A stretch of DNA of 64,000 bases from Angustibacter sp. Root456 (lineage in GTDB: Bacteria > Actinomycetota > Actinomycetes > Actinomycetales > Angustibacteraceae), in the NCBI RefSeq assembly GCF_001426435.1, contig NZ_LMER01000019.1, positions 40,998-104,997 of the forward strand, in the 5' to 3' direction. The notes beneath the pieces were generated by a model. It was not told the origin of the DNA and made no database searches. It was given only the letters and a program-made list of their open reading frames with translations. Each line of letters starts with the position of its first letter. Position 1 is the first letter of the stretch. Shown one piece after another: positions 29,696 through 38,952 of this stretch. Made by a program: the position numbers and the translations under genes.

Positions 29696-31132
29696 TCAGT
29701 AGGCGAACGACAGGGGCTTGTCGGAGTCCTCGTCGCGGACCTCCGTCGTGGTGACGTCGGGCAGGCCCTCGGCGGCGTAGCGGCGCATCAGCCCGAACCA
29801 CACGACGGCGAGCACGCCGTAGACCACCGCGAACGACACCAGCGAGGTGAGCACCGTGCCGGCAGACACCTTGGAGACGCCGTCGCGCACGAGCATTCGG
29901 ACGCCGTCGACCCCCGACGGGTTGGGTGCGACGACCCAGGGTTGGCGCCCCATCTCCGTGAAGATCCAGCCGAACGCGTTGGCCAGGAACGGTGCGGGGA
30001 TCGCCCACAGGGCCAGGCGACCCAGCCGAGCGTCCGTGGGAGTGCGTCCCTGGCGCGTCGTCCAGAGGCCGGCCAGCGCGAGCAGGGCGCTCACGGCGCC
30101 GAACCCGATCATGAGCCGGAACGACCAGTACGTGACCGGCAGCATCGGCACGTAACTGCCCGGCCCGTACTTGGCGGAGTACTCCGTCTGGAGGTCCTTG
30201 ACGCCCTTCAGGGTCGAGTCGAACGACCCGGTGGCCAGGAACGACGTCAGACCGGGGATCGTGACCTGCCGGACGTCGCAGCGGTTCTCGACGTCGCCGA
30301 CCGCGAAGAGGCTGAAGCCGGCGCCGTCCTCGGTGCGGCACAGCGCCTCGGCGGCGGCCATCTTCATCGGCTGCTGCTTGAACATCAGCTTGGCCTGCGC
30401 GTCACCGGACAGGGCGGTGCCCACGCCGCCGACGATCAGCGCGACGAGACCCAGCCGGATCGCGACGCGGAACGTGTCCGCCACGTGCAGGTCGGACCGC
30501 CGGTGAGCCCGCACCGCCCACCAGGTGGCGATGGCGGCGACGAACGTACCGGCCACCACCAGCGCGCCGGACACGGTGTGCGGGAACGTCGCGAGGGTCG
30601 TGGAGTTGGTGAGCAGCGTCCAGATGCTCGTCAGCTCGGCCCGGCCGGACTCGGGGTTGAACCGCACGCCCACCGGGTGCTGCATGAACGAGTTGGCGGC
30701 CAGGATGAAGTAGGCCGAGAGCCAGGTGCCCAGGGCGGCTAGCCAGATGGTCGCGAGGTGCACCTTGCGTGGCAGGCGGTCCCAACCGAAGATCCACAGG
30801 CCGAGGAACGTCGACTCGATGAAGAAGGCCGCGAGCCCCTCGATGGCGAGCGGGGCCCCGAAGACGTCGCCGACGAAGCGCGAGTACTCGCTCCAGTTCA
30901 TGCCGAACTGGAACTCCTGCACGATGCCGGTGGCCACGCCGATCGCGAAGTTGATCAAGAAGAGCTTGCCGAAGAACTTGGTGAGCCGCAGCCAGCGCTC
31001 GTCGTTCGTGCGCACCCAGATCGTCTGCATGATCGCGACCAGGGGGGCCAGGCCGATCGTGAGCGGCACGAACATGAAGTGGTAGACCGTGACGATCCCG
31101 AACTGCCACCGGGCCAGGTCCAGCGCGTCCAC
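29696..31132 (-). CDS. cydA: Cytochrome bd oxidase subunit I
   Basis: A 478-residue quinol oxidase subunit with haem-ligand segments near the N-terminus (FGIVTVYHFMFVPLTIG), in SFMQHPVGVRFN (His) and the conserved GRQPWVVAP motif before the late helices. The Q-loop is of the short type. The start is GTG 31132 with GGAGGA seven bases upstream; the frame stays open beyond but the extra 61 codons are not protein-like. First gene of cydABDC, 79 bp downstream of a DosR-type box, so low-oxygen induction is expected. Confidence 0.95.
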   Translation of the reverse strand: MDALDLARWQFGIVTVYHFMFVPLTIGLAPLVAIMQTIWVRTNDERWLRLTKFFGKLFLINFAIGVATGIVQEFQFGMNWSEYSRFVGDVFGAPLAIEGLAAFFIESTFLGLWIFGWDRLPRKVHLATIWLAALGTWLSAYFILAANSFMQHPVGVRFNPESGRAELTSIWTLLTNSTTLATFPHTVSGALVVAGTFVAAIATWWAVRAHRRSDLHVADTFRVAIRLGLVALIVGGVGTALSGDAQAKLMFKQQPMKMAAAEALCRTEDGAGFSLFAVGDVENRCDVRQVTIPGLTSFLATGSFDSTLKGVKDLQTEYSAKYGPGSYVPMLPVTYWSFRLMIGFGAVSALLALAGLWTTRQGRTPTDARLGRLALWAIPAPFLANAFGWIFTEMGRQPWVVAPNPSGVDGVRMLVRDGVSKVSAGTVLTSLVSFAVVYGVLAVVWFGLMRRYAAEGLPDVTTTEVRDEDSDKPLSFAY

Positions 31133-31211
31133 GAGGTGCTCCTCCACAGTCCGATGGCGGCCCGGTCCGGCCGCCGGCTCGACCGTAGGAGCGCCGGGTT
31201 GAGCCGGCCCA

Positions 31212-31225
31212 GGGACGTTGGTCCT
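31212..31225 (-). promoter_or_regulatory. DosR-type box upstream of cydABDC
   Basis: Minus-strand AGGACCAACGTCCC, full consensus match, 79 bp before the cydA GTG. The same 200-bp region (31133-31332) also carries the recQ promoter on the other strand; nothing else was seen in it. Confidence 0.72.
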
Positions 31226-31332
31226 CACTTGCGGTCGCCGCAGCTGCGGGGGCGTGCGAGGCTCGGAGGCAGGCCGCTTCAGCCCCCGGCGGATCCCACG
31301 CCCCCGGTGGGCCACCTGAAGCGAAGGCCTCT

Positions 31333-32997
31333 GTGTCCGACGTCACCTCATTCTCGTCGGCGCGCTCGCGCGCCCAGAAGATCGCCAGTGAGACCTTCGG
31401 CTGGACCGACCTGCGCCCCGGCCAGCTGGAGGCGATGACGGCCGCCGTCGCCGGCCGCGACGCGCTGGTCGTCATGCCGACCGGGCACGGCAAGTCGGCC
31501 GTCTACCAGGTCGCGGGCCTGGCCCGGGCTGGCACCACCGTGGTCGTGAGCCCGCTCATCTCGCTGCAGGAGGACCAGGTCGGCGCCCTCGAGCGCGTCG
31601 GGTCGCACGGCGTCGAGGCGGTGGCGATCAACTCCGGGCGCCGGGCGGCCGACGTCCGCGAGTCGTGGCGGCGGCTGCGGGACGGCGAGGTCGAGTTCGC
31701 CTTCGTGTCACCCGAGCAGCTCGCCGACGACGACGTGGTGACGCGCCTCGCCGACTCCGGCCCGTCGCTGCTCGTCGTCGACGAGGCGCACTGCGTCTCG
31801 TCGTGGGGGCACGACTTCCGTCCCGACTACCTGCGGCTCTGCGACCTGCGTTCACGGCTGGGCGACCCGCCCGTCGTCGCGCTCACGGCCACTGCGAGCC
31901 CGCCGGTGCGCGACGAGATCCGCGCGCGGCTGCGGCTGCGTGACCCCGCGGTCGTCGTCGCCGGGTTCGACCGCCCGAACATCGACCTGAGGGTCGAGCT
32001 GTTCAGCGACGCCGACCGGCAGCGCAGCGCGATGCTCGACCACGTGACGTCGGCGCCGGGCCCCGGCATCGTCTACACCTCGACCCGCAAGGACACGCTC
32101 GAGCTCGCTGACGGCCTGCACGAGCGGGGCCTTCGCGTGCAGCCGTACCACGCCGGCCGCAAGGCGGTCGACCGGACGGCGGTGCACGAGGCGTTCCTCG
32201 ACGGCGCCCTGGACGTCGTCGTCGCGACCTCGGCCTTCGGCATGGGCATCGACGCCCCCAACGTGCGGTACGTCGTCCACGCGCACGTGACCGACTCCGT
32301 CGACAGCTACTACCAGGAGATCGGCCGGGCCGGCCGGGACGGCGAGCCGGCCGAGGCCGTCCTGTTCTACCGCGCCGAGGACCTCGGGCTGCGCAGGTTC
32401 CAGTCCGCTGGTCGACCGGACACGGCGCTGCTGGGCGCCGTGGTCGCCGCCGTGGTGAAGGCGACGCGACCGCTGACGGTGGCCGAGCTGGCCGGGCAGG
32501 TCGACGCCACCCGTCGGCGCGTCGTGCGAGCCCTCAATCTGCTGCAGGACAGCGGGATCCTCGAACTGGACGGGCGCGAGGTGCACCTGGTGGAGGACTC
32601 TGTCACGGTGCGGGACGCCGTCCGGCGCGCGGCCGAGGAGTCGGACGCCGGACGGCGGCGAGCGGGCTCGCGACTGGAGATGATGCGCGGCTACGCCGAG
32701 ACGACGGGCTGTCGACGGCGCTACCTGCTGGGCTACTTCGGGGAGCAGCTCGATGCCGACTGCGGCCACTGCGACACCTGCCGCCGCGGCTCAGCGGCGC
32801 GCACGCACGGGGCCGAGGTCGCTCGACCGGACGACGACCTCGCCGTCGACGACCGGGTCGAGCACCCCGAGTGGGGTGGCGGCACGGTGATGAGCCTGGA
32901 CGCCGACCGGCTCACGGTGTTCTTCGACTCAGAGGGTTACAAGACCCTCGACCGCGAGACCGTCGCCACGCAGGGTCTGCTCACCGACGCCGGCTGA
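31333..32997 (+). CDS. recQ: RecQ-type ATP-dependent DNA helicase
   Basis: A 554-residue superfamily 2 helicase. Motif I is MPTGHGKSAVYQ (GHGKS where most RecQ have GGGKS), motif II DEAHCVSSWGHDFRPDYLRL, motif VI QEIGRAGRDG. A RecQ zinc site follows (C-x3-RRYLLGYFGE then CGHCDTC). There is no HRDC; the C-terminus has a small beta-rich domain (VEHPEWGGGTVMSLD) common in short actinobacterial RecQs. GTG 31333 follows GAAGG. It is divergent from cydA and ends at a strong hairpin. Confidence 0.93.
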   Translation: MSDVTSFSSARSRAQKIASETFGWTDLRPGQLEAMTAAVAGRDALVVMPTGHGKSAVYQVAGLARAGTTVVVSPLISLQEDQVGALERVGSHGVEAVAINSGRRAADVRESWRRLRDGEVEFAFVSPEQLADDDVVTRLADSGPSLLVVDEAHCVSSWGHDFRPDYLRLCDLRSRLGDPPVVALTATASPPVRDEIRARLRLRDPAVVVAGFDRPNIDLRVELFSDADRQRSAMLDHVTSAPGPGIVYTSTRKDTLELADGLHERGLRVQPYHAGRKAVDRTAVHEAFLDGALDVVVATSAFGMGIDAPNVRYVVHAHVTDSVDSYYQEIGRAGRDGEPAEAVLFYRAEDLGLRRFQSAGRPDTALLGAVVAAVVKATRPLTVAELAGQVDATRRRVVRALNLLQDSGILELDGREVHLVEDSVTVRDAVRRAAEESDAGRRRAGSRLEMMRGYAETTGCRRRYLLGYFGEQLDADCGHCDTCRRGSAARTHGAEVARPDDDLAVDDRVEHPEWGGGTVMSLDADRLTVFFDSEGYKTLDRETVATQGLLTDAG

Positions 32998-33015
32998 CCG
33001 CCCGACACGACAAGA

Positions 33016-33065
33016 TCCCCGGAACTCTTACGCCTGAGGGGGTGCAGGCGTGCAAGTTCCGGGGA
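33016..33065. terminator. Long two-part hairpin between recQ and the next convergent gene
   Basis: Outer stem TCCCCGGAACT (33016-33026) pairs with AGTTCCGGGGA (33055-33065); inner stem ACGCCTG (33030-33036) pairs with CAGGCGT (33045-33051), with only a 3/3 internal loop. A/T-rich flanks extend the stem, so it could terminate both convergent genes. Its length and perfection are above a usual terminator. Confidence 0.7.
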
Positions 33066-33084
33066 ATTTGCCGCAGGGGGACGG

Positions 33085-33636
33085 TCAGCGGCGGGTGACG
33101 CGACCCAGCAGGCCGCGCGAGACCTCGCTGGGCCGCTCCTGCTCGCCGGCGAACGAGCTGACGACGACGAGCGCGCCGGTGAGCGCGGGGACGACCCACT
33201 GCAGGATCTTGAGCTGCTGCTGAGCCTTGGCCACCGGCTCAGGCGTCTGGAAGCTCGGGTTGGTGCCGTCACCGACGGGCACGTCGCGCTGGTGCGAGAC
33301 GCGCCGGCCCAGCACCCGGCTGTAGGCGGTGGCGCCCAGCGCAGCGGCGGTGAGGGCCGTCTTGCCCACCGACATGGTGCCCACGCCCCGCTGCCCGGCG
33401 ATGCGTCCGCGGTTGCCGACCACCTGGCCCACGGAGCCGATGAGGTGCGCGCCGATCGCGGCGGCGTTCACCGGCGTCCAGGCGTCCCATCCGGCGTTGG
33501 CGACGCGGCCGGACGCGGAGTCGTCACCGGCGTGCCCGGCGGCGTCGTTGAGGGCTACGGCGTTCGCCAGCGTGCCGCCGAACCAGGCCGACAGGCCCAG
33601 GTCGTGCAGCGAGCGGCTGATGGTGTTGCGAGACAA
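33085..33636 (-). CDS. Hypothetical membrane-associated protein, TTG start
   Basis: A 183-residue protein of an actinobacterial family I cannot name. It has small-residue-rich hydrophobic segments (about 10-30, 55-75, 95-112 and 150-167) and begins MSRNTISRSLHDLGLSAWFGG. The start is TTG 33636, supported by GGAGATCCCC just upstream and by conservation-like sequence from the first residue; no ATG or GTG nearby fits. A related architecture (SLHDLGLSAWFGGTLANAVALN) suggests gas-phase or sterol-like membrane packing is not implied; function is unknown. Same strand as the SDR/DUF2795 pair, 58 bp downstream. Confidence 0.65.
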   Translation of the reverse strand: MSRNTISRSLHDLGLSAWFGGTLANAVALNDAAGHAGDDSASGRVANAGWDAWTPVNAAAIGAHLIGSVGQVVGNRGRIAGQRGVGTMSVGKTALTAAALGATAYSRVLGRRVSHQRDVPVGDGTNPSFQTPEPVAKAQQQLKILQWVVPALTGALVVVSSFAGEQERPSEVSRGLLGRVTRR

Positions 33637-33694
33637 GGGGATCTCCAGACGTTGGTGGGGAAGGGACGGCGGCCGGCTCGGTGGCCGAGCGCCA

Positions 33695-34447
33695 TCAGCG
33701 CGGGTAGTACTCCACGCGCGGGGTGAGTACGGCGGTCTGCAGCACGACGCGCGGGTCGAGCGTCACGGCCGTGCGGACCAGGCCTGCCACCACCGACGGC
33801 TCCATCATCCGCTCGGCCGGCAGGTTCCACTGGTCCATCATCGGCGTGTGCATCGCCGCCGGGTTGAGCGCGCAGACCCGCACTGGCATCGACTGCTCGC
33901 GCACCTCGGTCTGCAGTACCTCGGTGAGCTTGAGCAGCGCGGCCTTCGAGGAGTTGTACGCACCGGCCCCGGCCCCCACCGTGAGCGCTGAGATCGACAC
34001 CACCGAGACGATGTCGGCTGGCCGCTCGCGCTCGGACGCGGCCTCGAGCACACCGCGCAGGAAGGCCCGCGAGGTGTACATCGGGCCGTGCACGTTGACG
34101 GCGAAGACCTGGTGCCACTGCTCGTCGCTGACCTCGGTGACGTTGGCGCCGCGGTCGGTGCCGGCGTTGTTGACCAGGCAGTCCAGGGCGGCGCCGTGCT
34201 GGGTGAAGGCCTCGGTGAAGAAGGAGTCCACCGCGCCCGAGTCGGTGACGTCGAGCTGCACCGCCTCCGCCTTGCCGCCGGCCTGCGCGACCTGGTCGAC
34301 CGTCGTCCGCGCGCCGTCGGCGTCGACGTCGGCCACCAGGACGTGCGCCCCGGCGGTGGCGAGCTCGATGCTCGTCGCCCGGCCGAGACCGCTGCCGCCG
34401 CCGGTGACCACGGCCACCCGTCCCGTCATGTCGTCGTGGGTGCTCAC
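33695..34447 (-). CDS. Short-chain dehydrogenase/reductase
   Basis: A 250-residue classical SDR: TGGGSGLGRA cofactor motif at residue 15, NNAG at about 92, catalytic Ser in VVSISALT and YNSSK (Tyr/Lys). Asp in VADVDADG after strand two suggests NAD(H). Substrate unknown. GTG 34447 overlaps the stop of the DUF2795 gene (GTGA). Confidence 0.88.
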   Translation of the reverse strand: MSTHDDMTGRVAVVTGGGSGLGRATSIELATAGAHVLVADVDADGARTTVDQVAQAGGKAEAVQLDVTDSGAVDSFFTEAFTQHGAALDCLVNNAGTDRGANVTEVSDEQWHQVFAVNVHGPMYTSRAFLRGVLEAASERERPADIVSVVSISALTVGAGAGAYNSSKAALLKLTEVLQTEVREQSMPVRVCALNPAAMHTPMMDQWNLPAERMMEPSVVAGLVRTAVTLDPRVVLQTAVLTPRVEYYPR

Positions 34448-34791
34448 GTGCGTCGCTCCTCCGTCCCGAGCCCGGCGGCCCGGGCTACGTCCTGGGTGTT
34501 CTCGAACTGCTCACCGGCAGGGAGCCGGCGCAGCCGGTCGACCACGACGTCCGGCGCCTGGTTGGCCTGAGCGGCCGCCACCAGCTCCTCGCCGGACGCC
34601 GGGAAGGCCGAGGGGTCGAGGAAGCGCGCGAGCTGCGAGCGCTCCTCGACGTCGGCCGGCGTCATGCCGGGCGGTGTGCCCTGCTCGCGCCACTCGTTGC
34701 CCTCTGTGCCGGGGCCACGCAGCCCCTCGTGGTCGTGCTTGAGCTCGTCATCCTCGCGCGGCCCCACGGGCCCGGACTGCTGTTCTGACAC
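34444..34791 (-). CDS. DUF2795 domain protein
   Basis: A 115-residue acidic protein with the DUF2795 core ELARF-like SQLARFLDPSAFPASGEELVAAAQANQAPDVVVDRLRRLP at residues about 52-92, followed by GEQFENTQDVARAAG. Charged, low-complexity N-terminus. Function unknown; such proteins are common in stress-response neighbourhoods of actinobacteria. It is the first gene of the leftward operon with the SDR; ATG 34791 follows CAGGAGGCG. Confidence 0.8.
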   Translation of the reverse strand: MSEQQSGPVGPREDDELKHDHEGLRGPGTEGNEWREQGTPPGMTPADVEERSQLARFLDPSAFPASGEELVAAAQANQAPDVVVDRLRRLPAGEQFENTQDVARAAGLGTEERRT

Positions 34792-34914
34792 GTCATCGCC
34801 TCCTGTTGTCGGCTCCTGAGGTGGTACCCGCTGCGCGACGTGTCATGCGCGGTCGTCGGGAGACGCCGGTCACGGCTGCAGCACGATCTGCACGGTGGGT
34901 CGCGTCGGTGGCCC

Positions 34915-34939
34915 GGTTTGCGTGCTGGGTCGCGGGGTA
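34915..34939 (+). promoter_or_regulatory. SigB/SigF-type promoter for the SRPBCC-YihY operon
   Basis: GGTTT (34915-34919), 15-bp spacer, GGGTA (34935-34939): a full match to the actinobacterial SigF/SigB promoter form. The SRPBCC start is 70 bp downstream. A sigma factor of this group is encoded at 38173-38952. The rest of the 218-bp gap (34792-35009) shows only an 11-bp palindrome CAGGGTCCCTG at 34961-34971. Confidence 0.65.
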
Positions 34940-35009
34940 GCAGGGGGTCAGGGATGCTGCCAGGGTCCCTGTCCGTCGTCTGTCCACCGTCCCGAGCTGA
35001 GGCCATCCC

Positions 35010-35483
35010 ATGACCGCTGTCACGCGCTACACCGTCGAGGCGCCTGCCTCCCACGTGTACGACGTCCTCGCCGACGGCTGGAGCTACGCCGCCTGGGTCG
35101 TGGGGGCCTCGCGGGTGCGTGACGTCGACGACACGTGGCCCGACGAGGGCGCGCGCATCCACCACTCCATCGGTGCCTGGCCGTTCTTGGTCAACGACAA
35201 GACCACGGTGATCGCGAGGTCGCGCAACGAGAGCATCGAGCTCGACGTGGCGGTGTTGTCGCTGGGACGCGGCCGGGTCACCTTGACCATCGAGCCGGCG
35301 GGCGACCGCCGCTGCACCGTCGAGATGCGTGAGCACATGTACGAGGGCCTGCTGTCGAAGGTGCCCGACGCCGTCATCGACCCGCTGCTCCACCACCGCA
35401 ACGTCGAGTCGCTGCGCCGCCTGGCTGCCATCGCCGAGGGCCGCGGCGCCGCGACGGGCACCGAGCGAGAGGACGACTCGTGA
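35010..35483 (+). CDS. SRPBCC-family protein
   Basis: A 157-residue START/SRPBCC fold protein (polyketide-cyclase-like): VEAPASHVYDVLADGWSYAAWVVG at the N-terminus and a C-terminal helix HHRNVESLRRLAAIAEG. It would bind a hydrophobic ligand, not identified. GTGA overlap joins it to the YihY gene. A SigF-type promoter lies upstream. Confidence 0.82.
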   Translation: MTAVTRYTVEAPASHVYDVLADGWSYAAWVVGASRVRDVDDTWPDEGARIHHSIGAWPFLVNDKTTVIARSRNESIELDVAVLSLGRGRVTLTIEPAGDRRCTVEMREHMYEGLLSKVPDAVIDPLLHHRNVESLRRLAAIAEGRGAATGTEREDDS

Positions 35484-36520
35484 GTAGCTACCGCCCGGGC
35501 GACCCCGACAGCCCCCGCAAGCCCTCCGATCCCACCGACCTGCACAAGTCCTCGTGGAAGTTCGCGGCCAAGAACGCCTTCCGCGAGTTCATGGACGACG
35601 ACTGCACCGACCTCGCGGCCGCCCTCACCTACTACGCGGTGCTGTCGATCTTCCCGGCGGCCACTGCGGTGCTGTCCCTGATCGGCGTGTTCGGGAAGGG
35701 GCCGCAGACGGTCGACACGCTCCTGGGCGTCGCGTCCGATGTCGGAGCGGGCTCGATCACCGAGGCCGTGCGCGGACCGCTCACCCAGCTCAGCACCTCG
35801 ACGACCGCCGGCCCGGCGCTGGTCGTGAGCGTGCTCGTCGCCCTCTGGTCGGCGTCGACGTACGTCGGCGCGTTCGGCCGCGCGATGAACCGCATCTACG
35901 AGATCGACGAGGGTCGGCCGTTCTGGAAGCTGCGTCCGCTGCAGATGCTGATCACGCTGGTCGCCGTGCTGCTCGTGGTGCTCATCGCGCTCGGCCTGGT
36001 CGTGACCGGTCCGCTCGCGGCGGCCCTCGGCCGTCTGCTGGGCCTCAGCTCGGTAGCCGTCACCGTCTGGAACGTCGCCAAGTGGCCCGTGATCGTCGCG
36101 CTGGCGGTCGTGATCATCGCGATCCTCTACTACGCCACGCCGAACGTGAAGCAGCCGAAGTTCCGCTGGATGAGCCTCGGCGCCTTCGTCGCCCTGGTCG
36201 TGTGGGCCGTCGCGTCGGTCGGCTTCGGCATCTACGTCTCCAACTTCAGCAACTACGGCAAGTTCTACGGGGCGCTAGCGGGAGTGATCATCTTCTTGCT
36301 GTGGCTGTGGATCACGAACCTGTCGCTGCTGTTGGGAGCCGAGGTGAACTCGGAGATCGAGCGCAGCCGGCAACTGCAGGCCGGGATGGCTGCGGCGGAG
36401 GAGCTGCAGCTCCCTGTGCGCGACGACCGGGGCATCGAGAAGAAGCGCGAGCGCGAGCGCGAGCAGGTGGCCCAGGCCCGCGCCCTGCGCGAGCAGGCCG
36501 TCGACGTCCGCGAGCGCTGA
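35480..36520 (+). CDS. YihY/BrkB-family membrane protein
   Basis: A 346-residue UPF0761/YihY protein: DLAAALTYYAVLSIFPAATAVLSLIG at about 45-70, SASTYVGAFGRAMNRIYEIDEGRP at about 115, then further helices (about six in all) and YGALAGVIIFLLWLWITNLSLLLGAEVNSE near 270-300. The C-terminus is a charged helix rich in Arg/Glu. Molecular function is not firmly known. Its GTG start overlaps the SRPBCC stop. Confidence 0.9.
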   Translation: MSSYRPGDPDSPRKPSDPTDLHKSSWKFAAKNAFREFMDDDCTDLAAALTYYAVLSIFPAATAVLSLIGVFGKGPQTVDTLLGVASDVGAGSITEAVRGPLTQLSTSTTAGPALVVSVLVALWSASTYVGAFGRAMNRIYEIDEGRPFWKLRPLQMLITLVAVLLVVLIALGLVVTGPLAAALGRLLGLSSVAVTVWNVAKWPVIVALAVVIIAILYYATPNVKQPKFRWMSLGAFVALVVWAVASVGFGIYVSNFSNYGKFYGALAGVIIFLLWLWITNLSLLLGAEVNSEIERSRQLQAGMAAAEELQLPVRDDRGIEKKREREREQVAQARALREQAVDVRER

Positions 36521-36534
36521 CGCCCCTCGGTCGA

Positions 36535-38169
36535 TCAGCGGACGGGCGGGCCGACCTGGCGGTCGGGGAAGAGCCGCCGCCGCGCCGCCCGGCGGACGGG
36601 AGCGGTGAGCCGCCCGTGCAGCCCGGCGTCGTGCAGTGCCGCGACGGCGGCGTTGTGGCCGCACGAGCCGTGGACGCCGCCCCCGGGGTGGGCCGACGCG
36701 CCGGCGAGGTAGAGGCCCTCGATGGGCAGGCGGGCCCCCCACGTCCCGGGCAGCGGGCGCAGGACGAGCTGCTGGTGCAGCTGCGCCGTCCCGCCGTTGA
36801 GGGCTCCGCGCACGAGGCTCGCGTCGGCGTCCTGCAGATCGTGCGGCGTCTGCACGAAGTGGTCGTACGCGCCGTCGAGCGCGCCGGGGGCGTATCGCTC
36901 GATGACGTCGCTCACCCGGTGCACGTGCTCGCGCGCGACCCGCTCGAGCGTGGCGGCGTCGGCGTGCACGAGGGCTCGCGGCAGGTGCGTGTAGGCCCAC
37001 AGCACCTCGTGCCCTGCCGGTGCGCGGGTGGGGTCGGCGGTGGCCATCTGGCCGGTGAGCAGGAAGGGGTCGTCGGGAGTGCGACCGGAGTCGAGGTCGG
37101 CGGCCCACCGCACGGACGGGCCGACCGTGCGCCCGACGTGCACGGTGCCGGCCCGCCGGGCAGCGCTGGCCCGCCACGGGACGGCGTGGGGCAGCACCCA
37201 GTTGACCTTGAGCGTGGGCAGGTCGCGCTCGAAGCGGCGCAGGTCGTCGACTGCGGAGCGCGGCAGGTGCGAGTGCCCGACGAGGTGGCCGAGCAGCAGC
37301 TCGACGTCGAGCGCGGCCAGCACCCCGCGGCGGGCGCGGATCTCGCGCCCGTCAGCGGTGCGGACGCCGGTCGCGCGCCCTGCGCTGACCTCGACCGACT
37401 CGACGGGCACGTGCTCCTCCACGCGGGCACCGGCTGCGCGTGCTCGCCGCGCCAGCGCCTGCGCGAGCTCGCCCGCGCCCCCCTCGGGCACCGGGAAGCC
37501 GACGTCCTGGGCCAGCATGCACAGCAGCCAGCCGAACGCGCCGCTGCCGGCGGCATTCGGTGGGATGTCGGCGTGCTGGCTGTTGCCGACGATGAGCTGG
37601 CGCGCCGCCTCGCCGCCGAAGAGCTCCTCACCCATGCGGGTGGCCGGCAGCGCCAGCAGGCGCGCCATGCGTGGCGCGCCCGCGACGCCCATGGCGCGTG
37701 CAAGACGCGCGGCCGCGCCCACCGGGGGCCACGGGCCGAGCAGCGCGTCGAGCATCGGCCCGCGCAGGCGGCGCCACTCGGCGACCAGCTCCAACCAGCG
37801 GTCGCCGTCGCCGGGGTACCACGCGTCGAGCCCGGCGGCCGTGCGCTGCGGGTCGTGCTCGATGACGGCGCCGCGCTCGTCGTCGGGTGACATCGGCTGC
37901 GCGACGACGGCGTCCGCCCGTCGCCATCTCAGACCGTGCGCCTCGAGTTCAAGCCGTTGCAGCACAGGCGATCCGGCCGACAGGGGATAGAAGGCACTGA
38001 AGAGGTCGACGACGGCGTCGCCGCGCTGCTGCGAGCGCACCGCGCCACCCACCTCGTGCGCCTCGAGCAGCACGACGTCCCACCCGCGGTCAGCCAGCGT
38101 CGCGGCGGCGACGAGCCCGTTGACACCGCCGCCCACGACGACGGCGTCGACCAGCTCAGGTGCAGGCAC
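36535..38169 (-). CDS. FAD-dependent oxidoreductase, phytoene-desaturase-like
   Basis: A 544-residue flavoprotein with VVVGGGVNGLVAAATLADRG (dinucleotide-binding) at the N-terminus, LLEAHEVGGAVRS, and the C-terminal FAD block GLYLAGASAHPGGGVHGSCGHNAA typical of carotenoid desaturase/NAD(P)-FAD oxidoreductases. The substrate is not evident, since no crt genes are nearby. GTG 38169 lies three bases after the sigma-factor stop, so translation is coupled to the sigma gene. Confidence 0.85.
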   Translation of the reverse strand: MPAPELVDAVVVGGGVNGLVAAATLADRGWDVVLLEAHEVGGAVRSQQRGDAVVDLFSAFYPLSAGSPVLQRLELEAHGLRWRRADAVVAQPMSPDDERGAVIEHDPQRTAAGLDAWYPGDGDRWLELVAEWRRLRGPMLDALLGPWPPVGAAARLARAMGVAGAPRMARLLALPATRMGEELFGGEAARQLIVGNSQHADIPPNAAGSGAFGWLLCMLAQDVGFPVPEGGAGELAQALARRARAAGARVEEHVPVESVEVSAGRATGVRTADGREIRARRGVLAALDVELLLGHLVGHSHLPRSAVDDLRRFERDLPTLKVNWVLPHAVPWRASAARRAGTVHVGRTVGPSVRWAADLDSGRTPDDPFLLTGQMATADPTRAPAGHEVLWAYTHLPRALVHADAATLERVAREHVHRVSDVIERYAPGALDGAYDHFVQTPHDLQDADASLVRGALNGGTAQLHQQLVLRPLPGTWGARLPIEGLYLAGASAHPGGGVHGSCGHNAAVAALHDAGLHGRLTAPVRRAARRRLFPDRQVGPPVR

Positions 38170-38172
38170 GCG

Positions 38173-38952
38173 TCACCGCACTCCGCTGCCGGCGAGCGGC
38201 TGCTCGCCGAGCGCGGCGAGCCGGAGTCGCTGCAGCAGCTGGGAGAGCAGGCGCGAGACCTGCATCTGCGTGACGCCGATCCGGTCGGCGATCTGCTGCT
38301 GCGTCGCGCCGCCGTAGAACCGCAGGGCGAGGATCAGCTGCTCGCGCTCGGTGAGCTGGTTGATGAGCGGCCGCACGGCCGTCGCGTCGAGGAGGTCGTC
38401 GATCTGCGACGCCTCGCCCTGGGCGTGCGCGAGGTGCACGTCGGCTGCCGAGTCGGCACCGGCCCAGTCCGAGGCCTCGGTGCCCGGCGGGGGCGCGTCG
38501 AGCGAGATCGCGTTGTACCCCTCCGAGGCCATGCGCGCCTCGTCGACCTCGTCGCTGTCGACGGCCAGGTACTCGGCCATCTCGCCCGTGGTGGGGCGGC
38601 GGGCGAGGCGCTGGCTCAGCACGTCCTCGGCGTCGCGCAGCCGGCCGCGCAGCTCCTGCAGCCGGCGCGGCGGGCGCACGTCCCAGCCGCGGTCGCGGAA
38701 GTGGCGGCGCAGCTCGCCGGTCATCGTGGGTACCGCGTACGCGGCGAAGTTGAAACCCGCCTCGGGCCGGTACTTCTGGGCGGCCTTCACCAGGCCGAGG
38801 CACGCGACCTGCACCAGGTCGTCGTACTGTTCGCCGCGCTCGCGGTAGCGCCCCGCGACGCCTCGGGCCAGGCGCAGGTTCTCGCGGACGAGGCGGTCGA
38901 CGTCGGCCGGCGAGTTGATCACGTCGTCGGCGCTCGCGCTGGGGAAGTCCAT
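38173..38952 (-). CDS. SigB/SigF/SigG-family RNA polymerase sigma factor
   Basis: A 259-residue group 3 sigma factor: region 2 (RENLRLARGVAGRYRERG, DDLVQVACLGLVKAAQKYRPE, FAAYAVPTMTGELRRHFRD), region 3 (about 100-150) and region 4 with helix-turn-helix TQQQIADRIGVTQMQVSRLL. ATG 38952 follows CACGGAGGACCG. No RsbW-type anti-sigma or anti-anti-sigma gene adjoins it, which is unusual for this group. Promoters of its expected type occur at 34915-34939 and possibly 39136-39160. Confidence 0.92.
   Translation of the reverse strand: MDFPSASADDVINSPADVDRLVRENLRLARGVAGRYRERGEQYDDLVQVACLGLVKAAQKYRPEAGFNFAAYAVPTMTGELRRHFRDRGWDVRPPRRLQELRGRLRDAEDVLSQRLARRPTTGEMAEYLAVDSDEVDEARMASEGYNAISLDAPPPGTEASDWAGADSAADVHLAHAQGEASQIDDLLDATAVRPLINQLTEREQLILALRFYGGATQQQIADRIGVTQMQVSRLLSQLLQRLRLAALGEQPLAGSGVR

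Noticed and set aside
34824..34829. GGGTAC on the minus strand before DUF2795 as a SigF promoter
   Set aside because: The -35 position reads CGCAT, not GTTT.
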